NCBI GenBank assembly: GCA_903905395.1
Contig: CAIVGD010000053.1
Coordinates: forward strand, 1-5,246
Source: an uncultured Verrucomicrobiota bacterium
GTDB lineage: Bacteria > Verrucomicrobiota > Verrucomicrobiia > Methylacidiphilales > Verrucolacustridaceae
DNA: 5,246 nt
Reading direction: 5' to 3'
Below are positions 1 to 5,246 of the stretch, piece by piece. How positions within the stretch are numbered: position 1 is the stretch's first letter; each line of letters begins with the position of its first letter. The notes beneath the pieces are model-generated. The model was not told where the DNA came from. It saw only the letters and a list, made by a program, of their open reading frames with translations, and did no database searches. Position numbers and translations under genes: made by a program.

Positions 1-1
1 C

Positions 2-1300
2 TCCACTTTTTTGGGCGACAGTCTGGCCCGTCTTCTCACCCGCATGGGTCACCGCGTGATCCGAATCAATCATCTCGGCGACTGGGGAACGCAGTTCGGC
101 AAGCTTCTCCTCGCCTACCGGGCGGCGGGACGGCCAGCCATCACCTCGCCCACAGCCATCCAACAGTTGGAGGATTTTTACAAACAGGGTCACCAAGAGG
201 CTGAGTCCGATCCAGCCAAGATGGATCACGCCCGGGCCGAGCTCGCCGCACTCCAAGCCGGCGAGCCGGAGAGAAGGAAGGACTGGGAACTTTTTTGCGC
301 ACGATCAGCCGATCACTTCCGTGAAGTGTACCAACGCCTCGGGGTGACATTTGACCTGGAAAAAGGCGAGAGTTCCTACAACTCGGAGTTGCCCGGAATC
401 GTGGATGAACTTTTACAACTTAAGATCGCAGAGAATAGTCAAGGAGCCGTCGTCATCCGCAATCCGGCCATCTCGGAGGAGCCCTTCCTCATCCGCAAGT
501 CAGATGGTGCCTTTCTTTATGGTACAACCGATCTGGCGGCACTCCGCTCCCGAATCCGCGACTTGCATGCCGACCGGATTCTTTATGTCACCGATGGCAG
601 GCAACAGCTTCACTTCCGCTGGTTGTTCGACACCGCGCAAAGATGGAAGCAAAAGACCGCTTTGGAGCACGTCTGGTTTGGGACGATTCTGGGGCCGGAT
701 CGCAAGCCACTCAAAAGCCGAGACGGAACTCCAATCAAACTGATCGACCTTCTCGAAGAGGCCAAGGATCGCGCCAAGAAAATCCTCATTGAGAAACGGC
801 CCGATCTCGCACTCGGGATTTTAGAGGACAAAGCCGAACTGCTGGGGATGGCCAGTCTGAAGTACGCGGATCAGATGCCTGGGCGTAATCTCGATTACGT
901 TTTCACATGGGAAAAACTGCTCGCATTCGACGGCAACACCGCTCCCTACATTCTCAATGCGTACGTGCGGACCCGCTCGATACTTCGCAAGGCTGGAATT
1001 GAAAAAACTCCGGCTCACCCTGTGGTGTTACAGGAGAGCGCGGAAGAGGAGTTATCCCGCCAACTTCTGCAGTACGGGGATGCGGTGGCTCTGGCGACCT
1101 CGGATCGCCGCCCGCATCATCTCTGTGGATATCTGTATGAAACGGCCAGCATGTATCACCGTTTCTACGAGGCCTGTCCGGTTCTTCAGGCTGACACCCC
1201 TGCCCTGCGCGATTCCAGGTTAACACTGGTGGGCCTGACGGGAGACATTCTCCGCGACGGGTTGGGTCTGCTCGGCATCCCCACCCTCGAAGAGATGTGA
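2..1300 (+). CDS. argS: Arginyl-tRNA synthetase, 5'-truncated by window edge
   Basis: This class I aminoacyl-tRNA synthetase charges tRNA-Arg with arginine in the cytoplasm, using ATP. The visible part is 432 codons against a usual 550-600 residues, so the N-terminal tRNA-binding domain and the HIGH signature are missing. The frame is open to the left edge and reads STFLGDSLARLL, which matches the family stretch just after HIGHLRS; the TTG at 11 is therefore an internal Leu and not the start. Next comes the family hallmark NHLGDWGTQFG (68-100). The catalytic core includes the block DGRQQLHFRWLF (about 596-631), and the KMSKS position reads KPLKSRDGTPIKL (704-742), the degenerate form also found in E. 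coli-type ArgRS. The C-terminal DALR anticodon-binding domain covers roughly 920-1300, with FDGNTAPYILNAYVRTRSI at its start and a typical LLGIPTLEEM ending before TGA. It converges on rsfS with a 30-base gap. The identification is firm; the true start cannot be seen. Confidence 0.97.
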   Translation, partial: STFLGDSLARLLTRMGHRVIRINHLGDWGTQFGKLLLAYRAAGRPAITSPTAIQQLEDFYKQGHQEAESDPAKMDHARAELAALQAGEPERRKDWELFCARSADHFREVYQRLGVTFDLEKGESSYNSELPGIVDELLQLKIAENSQGAVVIRNPAISEEPFLIRKSDGAFLYGTTDLAALRSRIRDLHADRILYVTDGRQQLHFRWLFDTAQRWKQKTALEHVWFGTILGPDRKPLKSRDGTPIKLIDLLEEAKDRAKKILIEKRPDLALGILEDKAELLGMASLKYADQMPGRNLDYVFTWEKLLAFDGNTAPYILNAYVRTRSILRKAGIEKTPAHPVVLQESAEEELSRQLLQYGDAVALATSDRRPHHLCGYLYETASMYHRFYEACPVLQADTPALRDSRLTLVGLTGDILRDGLGLLGIPTLEEM

Positions 1301-1330
1301 TTTAAGGTAAGAGCAGGGTCGGGGATTTTA

Positions 1331-1678
1331 TTACTTGTCGATTCTATCGGCGTCGCCCCAGAGATTTTCTAGCCGATAAAAATCACGCCGGGCTGAATGC
1401 ATGACATGAACCATCACATCTCCATAATCCAGAATCATCCATTGGCTTGCAGAATTCCCAGAAATCCGGAATGGCTTCCGACCACAGGCTTCCAACACTC
1501 CTCTATCGATTTCCCCTGAAATAGCTTTCAGATGCGGTTCGTTGTCGCCCGAAACCAGCAGGAAAAAATCGGCAGGTCCTCCGATTTTCCGAAGATCAAG
1601 AATGACGGGATCCTTGGCTTTTTTATTCGCCGCCGCATCCCGGCAGAGCCGGGCCAATTCCACGCCGTCCATACTCAT
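1331..1678 (-). CDS. rsfS: Ribosomal silencing factor RsfS (Iojap/DUF143 family)
   Basis: RsfS binds ribosomal protein uL14 (L14) on the large subunit and blocks joining of the subunits, which lowers translation when nutrients are scarce. The 115-aa product has the normal family length. Visible signatures are DPVILDLRKIGGPADFFLLVSG (residues about 23-44), the HLKAISGEI helix (49-57) and the conserved C-terminal stretch from Trp80 through ILDYGDVMVHVMH to FYRLENLWGDA (ending near 110). The frame stays open upstream for another 130 codons, but those codons overlap nadD and are not RsfS-like. The ATG at 1678 is preferred because it makes an ATGA overlap with the nadD stop, as expected for translational coupling. 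A second ATG at 1672 would shorten the protein by two residues and is possible. GGAG at 1694-1691 lies 12 bases upstream, further than ideal. The gene is last in the minus-strand cluster; a nadD-rsfS pair is common in bacteria. Confidence 0.95.
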   Translation of the reverse strand: MSMDGVELARLCRDAAANKKAKDPVILDLRKIGGPADFFLLVSGDNEPHLKAISGEIDRGVLEACGRKPFRISGNSASQWMILDYGDVMVHVMHSARRDFYRLENLWGDADRIDK

Positions 1679-2244
1679 CGGAAACACCGACTCCGCGCAA
1701 GTTGCCGCTCGATGGAAGGCAGGACCAATCCGGTCACGGAAAGTCTTTGTTTGAGGCGCGACCGTATCTCCGTGGCCGAGATATCCAGGCGAACCGGCAC
1801 TGCCCTCATTTTCATACCTCGGCGCGGTTGAGGTGCATCCGGTCTGGAAAAAACCAGAAAATGAACCAACCGACCCAGCTCCCGGAATTGTTTCCAACGG
1901 GAGATGGTTTTCCACTGATCCGAACCCAGGATCCAGTAGAGCTCGGCCCGGGGATCCAGCTCCTTCCAGTGCCGGGCAGTTTCCACAGAATAAGAGCTCC
2001 CCTTCTGGTTTATTTCCCAATCGGAAACTTCGGCCCAGCGCTGACCACGCAAGCCATCCCGAAGCCACTGGAGTCGAAAGCGATCCCCCGCGATAGGTCG
2101 GACAAATTTTAATGGTGATTGGGCACAGGGCAAAAACACGACCCGCTCAAGTCGGAGAAGTTCCTGGGCGGTTCGCGCCACAAGAAAATGTCCCACGTGG
2201 AAGGGATCAAAAGTCCCCCCAAACAAACCAATTCTTCGCTTCAG
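1675..2244 (-). CDS. nadD: Nicotinate-nucleotide adenylyltransferase NadD, probable CTG start
   Basis: NadD transfers AMP from ATP to nicotinate mononucleotide, giving deamido-NAD in NAD synthesis. From the chosen start it has 189 aa, normal for the family. The nucleotidyltransferase signature GGTFDPFHVGH is at residues 9-19. Other family blocks are SPLK (43-46, usually PPHK), SSYSVET (83-89), the LGSDQW region (106-111) and the C-terminal ISATEIRSRL (155-164). No ATG or GTG is available: the frame closes upstream at a TAA at 2271-2269, and the candidates are CTG 2244, ATT 2232 and TTG 2226. I prefer CTG because it gives MKRRIGLFGGTFDP, the usual NadD N-terminus; because GGAG sits 6 bases upstream (2254-2251); and because CTG overlaps the TGA of the upstream gene as CTGA. 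The TTG at 2226 would start inside the first beta-strand and remove IGL. The function is near certain; the exact start is an inference. Confidence 0.95.
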   Translation of the reverse strand: MKRRIGLFGGTFDPFHVGHFLVARTAQELLRLERVVFLPCAQSPLKFVRPIAGDRFRLQWLRDGLRGQRWAEVSDWEINQKGSSYSVETARHWKELDPRAELYWILGSDQWKTISRWKQFRELGRLVHFLVFSRPDAPQPRRGMKMRAVPVRLDISATEIRSRLKQRLSVTGLVLPSIERQLARSRCFR

Positions 2245-2942
2245 AAAATACTCCGGTCCACTTGAATCTTATCGTTGGGTCTGAGTCGGATATCCCGACC
2301 TTGGTCGGCCTGAATCTCCTTGGCGTTGAATTCCTGAGTGACCCCTCCTTGGGTGAGTCGGACTCTCCGTCGGTTCGCAAAGTCAGTAAAGCCTCCGCAG
2401 GCGGCGACGGCCCCCATGGCCGTGAGATCCTTGGTGTATGGAACCCGCTGGGGCATCCGCACTTCCCCAGTGACATCGACAAACCTCTGCTCCTTGAGAT
2501 CCACGGTAACGTTTGGATTCGTAAAAATCTCCTCCTTGATATAGGTCGATTCGATCAACTTCTTAAGCTGTACAGTCGTCGTGTTGGCGGCGACCAGACT
2601 ACCGATGTGCGGCATGGAAATCTTGCCGCCCTCGTCGATTTTAACCTCAAAAATACCCTGATCCGGAACCGGCACCCCCGTGAGTCGGATGATCAAGGTG
2701 TCTCCCCCGCGCAGGAGATCGCTGATATCCATCGCTCCCCCGCTGTCCGCCACAGGAAGGGCGGCACCCGACATCGGATCAGGCGCGAGCACAACTGGAT
2801 TGGCCGAGGGCACGACGGGATTCTCTGCTGGTGGATTAGTCCCAAACGCGGATCCGGCCCCAGCGCCTAAATTGAGGGATTGTCCACACGCAACTCCAAC
2901 CATCCAGAGCCCCACACACAGCGGGAAAAAAATCCTCTTCAT
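2241..2942 (-). CDS. Polysaccharide export protein (Poly_export + single SLBB domain)
   Basis: This is a Wza/GumB/BexD-like protein, expected to form or line the outer-membrane/periplasmic channel through which capsule or exopolysaccharide leaves the cell. It has 233 aa. MKRIFFPLCVGLWMVGVACG (residues 1-20) is a signal peptide, most simply cut after ACG; Cys19 could be a lipidation site, but the preceding GVA is a poor lipobox. A Pro/Ala-rich linker (about 36-56) follows. The Poly_export domain covers about 72-149, with LLRGGDTLIIRL and later ISMPHIGSL. One SLBB domain covers about 154-233, with VDVTGEVRMPQRVPYTKDLT and the ending LRPNDKIQVDRSIF. E. coli Wza is about 380 residues, with more SLBB-type repeats and a membrane-spanning C-terminal helix, neither of which is present here. 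ATG 2942 is chosen because it begins the signal peptide; the open frame upstream overlaps the kinase gene. It starts 7 bases after the kinase stop with no clear Shine-Dalgarno sequence, suggesting re-initiation, and ends in the CTGA overlap with nadD. Confidence 0.9.
   Translation of the reverse strand: MKRIFFPLCVGLWMVGVACGQSLNLGAGAGSAFGTNPPAENPVVPSANPVVLAPDPMSGAALPVADSGGAMDISDLLRGGDTLIIRLTGVPVPDQGIFEVKIDEGGKISMPHIGSLVAANTTTVQLKKLIESTYIKEEIFTNPNVTVDLKEQRFVDVTGEVRMPQRVPYTKDLTAMGAVAACGGFTDFANRRRVRLTQGGVTQEFNAKEIQADQGRDIRLRPNDKIQVDRSIF
2251..2254 (-). promoter_or_regulatory. Ribosome binding site of nadD
   Basis: On the minus strand GGAG is followed by the 6-base spacer TATTTT and then CTG at 2244. 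This is ideal spacing and supports the non-standard CTG start over the TTG at 2226. The site lies inside the last codons of the upstream polysaccharide export gene, consistent with translational coupling. Confidence 0.6.
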
Positions 2943-2949
2943 ACCGCAA

Positions 2950-5232
2950 CTAAAAACGATCCTCGTCCTGAGGGGGTCGGACGTAGGTGACTCTTGGAGT
3001 GGGGACAACCTCGACATCCGCCACCTGAACTTCGGTGCCATCTTCATTCGGTAGTGAAAAAGAATCCACGGCCGATTGATCGATACCATTCTCCGGGGAC
3101 TGCGCGGCCACTTCCACACGATGAGCTTCTTGTTTCCGAGCCCGGGTGGCACGCCTCTTGTACCCGTACTGAGTCGAGTAGCCCGCATAGTAGTAGTAGT
3201 TATCGTCGGTCTTGATGTTGACATTATTGAGAATGACCCCGAAGAGTTTGCCTCCGACCTCCTCAATGACTCGCTTCGCCCTTTGAGAAACATTGCGGGG
3301 ATAGCGCCGGTGTTGAATGAGGAGAAGAGTCACATCGACTTCCTGACTGATGACCGAAGCGTCACTGATGCCGAGCACAGGGGGCGAATCCACCACGATC
3401 ACGTCGTAGTTCGTGCGGCAAATTTCCAAGAGGGAACCAAACCGGGCTCGGCTGAACCCTCCAAGATCCTCGGGTCCGAGACTGCCCGCCGTCAACATTT
3501 CCAAGTTTGGCACGGAGGTGGTTTGGATCAGTTCATCCAAGGAAGCCTGACCTGCCAAAAACTCGCCCAGCCCTAGAGTGTTCTCGACCCCAGCCGCGCC
3601 GTGCATGGCGGGCCGGCGAATGTCCCCGTCGATAATCAACACCTTCATGCCGCTCTGCGCGCAAACCCAACCTAAGTTGAACGCCGTAGTGGATTTTCCT
3701 TCCCCAGGTCCCCCGCTCAGCACTGTAATCGTCCGAGCGATGTCTCGTGAACCGGTCAAATTTAACTTGGCACAAAGAATCCTATACCCCTCCGTGAAGC
3801 GGGAATTGGGCTCATCCTGCGTGAGATATTTTGCTCCATTTGGGATGACCGCGAGCACGCTGATCCCCAAGTGCCTTTCCACGTCGTCCATCGTCTTGAT
3901 GCTGGTATCCAAATATTCAATAAAGAAAGCAAGACTGAGCCCGAGAACCAATCCCACCACCATACTCAAAGCCAGATTCAGCTTCATGTTCGGCTTCACC
4001 GGACGGACGCCGGGTTCAGCCCGGTTGATGATCTGCACCGGACGGGTCTCGATGCGCGATTCCACCGACTGCTGACGGTAGCGGGATGTCAGCACATCGA
4101 GTAACTGACTCTGAGTTTCAAAATCCCTTCTGGCTTCGTTGTAAGGAGCCAACCGATCCGTCCGATCCTCCCGTAGTTGATTCCGGAGTTCGGCCACCTC
4201 CTTTTCCAGATTCTCCACCTTGGCTTGCGCCACACTCAGATCGATGCCAAGTGCCCGGCGGATTCCCGTCACCAGTTTATTCAGCTGATCCCGTCGCTCG
4301 CTGACCACACGGATCGCCCCCTGCATTTCAGGATGTTTCCTCCCGTACCCCTGCTTCTGCATAGAGGCGACATTTTGTAGTGCCTGAAGATACTGCTGCT
4401 TGGTGGAGGCGGTCGTCGCGTCCTCCAATTGCAAGGCGGGTAAAGTCGATTCCAACTGCTCAATGCTCAGGTCGGCCACTTTTTCCAATCGGACCTTCCG
4501 GGAAATCATGTCCGCGCGGAGTTCGCTCAACTGCGCCTCCTTCCGCTGAATTTCCATATCCGACAGCGTGGTGGACTGGACCTGCGCGGTGGCTCCAGGC
4601 AGTTCATCGATTTTCAGGTCGCGCCTAAGTGCCTCCACCTTGCCCGCCGCCTCTGAGACGAGATTCTTCTGTTTTTGCACCTCTCCATCCAGCGCCTTGA
4701 GCCCCGAATCGCTCCGACCGGTAATCTCCGCACGCCGGAACTCCTCATAGGAATCGGTGATCGTATTGGCGTACAGGGCGGCCTCTTCCGGCTTTTGGCT
4801 TTGGCAAACCACCTCGATCAGCTTGGTATTCCGAAAAGGCCTTACCTCCAGGTAACTTTTTCGAAAGATCTGGAAAGCCTGATCGTCGTTGATCGAGCCA
4901 TCGGGGAGCTCCATCGTCTTGCAAAGCCGGTTGGCGACGCCGAGTTTCGTGATGACTGGGTAAAGAACTTTTTTGCTCTGGATCATCTCAAATTCGGTTT
5001 GAAAGAAGACCGGATCAAACCCGTCGAACGTGCTCGAAAAAACCTGCAAGTCCCGGTTCTCTTTCTCCACTCGAAGCACGGCGGAGGATTCGTAAACTTT
5101 GGGTTGCAACTTGGTCACGACAAAGCCGGTCCCCATAACCAAAACAAGAATAGTAACCGAGGTCGGCCATCGGTTTTTAATGACCCGCCAGAGATCATTA
5201 ACATGAAAGCTGGCTTCGCTGGCATTAGCCAC
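2950..5232 (-). CDS. Polysaccharide co-polymerase / BY-kinase tyrosine autokinase (Wzc-like)
   Basis: This inner-membrane protein is expected to control chain length and export of a capsule or exopolysaccharide through cycles of tyrosine autophosphorylation and oligomerisation. It has 760 aa. The N-terminal Wzz domain begins near residue 9, with a first membrane segment at about 24-42. A long charged coiled-coil periplasmic region (about 170-390) and a GNVR-type Pro-rich segment (INRAEPGVRPVKPN, 402-415) lead to a second membrane segment (about 418-438). The cytoplasmic kinase has Walker A GGPGEGKST (507-515, Lys513), Walker A' IIDGDIRR (533-540, fitting DxDxR) and Walker B VIVVDSPP (611-618). 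A tyrosine cluster at 679-691 holds seven Tyr. Odd points are EGYRILC (481-487) in place of the usual EX2RX2R, and a 69-residue acidic tail after the cluster. GTG 5232 is chosen for its GGAG at 5-base spacing and its fit to Wzz N-termini, but the frame is open to the window edge, so a longer N-terminus cannot be excluded. Confidence 0.95.
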   Translation of the reverse strand: MANASEASFHVNDLWRVIKNRWPTSVTILVLVMGTGFVVTKLQPKVYESSAVLRVEKENRDLQVFSSTFDGFDPVFFQTEFEMIQSKKVLYPVITKLGVANRLCKTMELPDGSINDDQAFQIFRKSYLEVRPFRNTKLIEVVCQSQKPEEAALYANTITDSYEEFRRAEITGRSDSGLKALDGEVQKQKNLVSEAAGKVEALRRDLKIDELPGATAQVQSTTLSDMEIQRKEAQLSELRADMISRKVRLEKVADLSIEQLESTLPALQLEDATTASTKQQYLQALQNVASMQKQGYGRKHPEMQGAIRVVSERRDQLNKLVTGIRRALGIDLSVAQAKVENLEKEVAELRNQLREDRTDRLAPYNEARRDFETQSQLLDVLTSRYRQQSVESRIETRPVQIINRAEPGVRPVKPNMKLNLALSMVVGLVLGLSLAFFIEYLDTSIKTMDDVERHLGISVLAVIPNGAKYLTQDEPNSRFTEGYRILCAKLNLTGSRDIARTITVLSGGPGEGKSTTAFNLGWVCAQSGMKVLIIDGDIRRPAMHGAAGVENTLGLGEFLAGQASLDELIQTTSVPNLEMLTAGSLGPEDLGGFSRARFGSLLEICRTNYDVIVVDSPPVLGISDASVISQEVDVTLLLIQHRRYPRNVSQRAKRVIEEVGGKLFGVILNNVNIKTDDNYYYYAGYSTQYGYKRRATRARKQEAHRVEVAAQSPENGIDQSAVDSFSLPNEDGTEVQVADVEVVPTPRVTYVRPPQDEDRF
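3160..3198 (-). other. C-terminal tyrosine cluster of the BY-kinase
   Basis: These 13 codons encode YYYYAGYSTQYGY (kinase residues 679-691), seven tyrosines that are the expected autophosphorylation sites of a BY-kinase. The first four Tyr codons are TAC TAC TAC TAT, a short trinucleotide run. Phosphorylation in such clusters is known to shift related kinases between ring-shaped oligomers and monomers; that it does so here is inferred from the family. Confidence 0.85.
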
Positions 5233-5237
5233 ACCAG

Positions 5238-5241
5238 CTCC
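5238..5241 (-). promoter_or_regulatory. Ribosome binding site of the tyrosine autokinase gene
   Basis: On the minus strand GGAG is followed by the 5-base spacer CTGGT and then GTG at 5232. This supports GTG as the start even though the frame remains open to the edge of the window. No promoter can be assessed because only a few more bases are available. Confidence 0.5.
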
Positions 5242-5246
5242 GTACC

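Noticed and set aside
11..13. TTG as the start of argS
   Set aside because: The codons before it (STF) match the conserved family stretch after HIGHLRS, so the gene continues off the left edge and TTG is an internal Leu.
704..742. Missing KMSKS motif in ArgRS as a sign of a defective enzyme
   Set aside because: Many bacterial arginyl-tRNA synthetases, including the E. coli type, have a degenerate form such as KPFKTRxG; KPLKSRDG fits that normal variation.
1303..1335. Possible hairpin from the AAGGTAA and TTACTT segments in the convergent gap
   Set aside because: The stem is short, imperfect and AT-rich with a long loop and no T-run; too weak to call a terminator.
1679..2068. N-terminal extension of the rsfS frame (130 extra codons)
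   Set aside because: It lies in another frame of nadD, has no RsfS-like sequence, and ATG 1678 gives a full-length family member with an ATGA overlap.
2112..2870. 252-codon plus-strand open frame opposite nadD and the export gene
   Set aside because: It is wholly antisense to two well-recognised genes and its product shows no family motif; it looks like a shadow of GC-rich coding sequence.
2943..3293. N-terminal extension of the polysaccharide export frame (117 extra codons)
   Set aside because: It overlaps the kinase C-terminus in another frame, and a clear signal peptide begins at ATG 2942.
3076..4075. Two plus-strand open frames of about 165 codons opposite the kinase gene
   Set aside because: Both are antisense to conserved kinase domains, their products resemble no known protein, and they do not explain any conserved feature.

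Overview
The window holds five protein-coding genes and almost no non-coding DNA. The moderately GC-rich sequence (judged by eye), the GTG and CTG starts, and a Wzc-type tyrosine autokinase next to a short single-SLBB export protein suggest a Gram-negative bacterium. It could belong to the Planctomycetes-Verrucomicrobia group, but that placement is an inference from protein style and not a demonstrated assignment. I found no RNA gene, mobile element, CRISPR array or attachment site, and no gene-free stretch longer than about 30 bases.

Left part (2-1300, plus strand): the 3' three quarters or so of argS, encoding arginyl-tRNA synthetase. Its 5' end, including the HIGH signature, lies outside the window. 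It ends 30 bases before the end of a convergent minus-strand gene cluster.

Right part (1331-5232, minus strand, read from right to left): a compact four-gene cluster. It starts with a polysaccharide co-polymerase/tyrosine autokinase (Wzz + BY-kinase, 760 aa). A 233-aa outer-membrane polysaccharide export protein (Poly_export + SLBB) follows 7 bases later. Next is nadD, whose best start is a CTG that overlaps the export gene's stop codon (CTGA). Last is rsfS, whose ATG overlaps the nadD stop codon (ATGA). The first two proteins would form the inner-membrane/periplasmic and outer-membrane parts of a capsule or exopolysaccharide exporter. The last two are housekeeping factors, for NAD synthesis and ribosome silencing, that are often paired in bacteria. 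The tight packing suggests one transcript with translational coupling, tying two housekeeping genes to exopolysaccharide export.

I see no wholly new system. The points worth a second look are the CTG start of nadD, the mixed operon, a Cys in place of the second Arg of the kinase's EX2RX2R motif, the long tail after its tyrosine cluster, and the minimal export protein.
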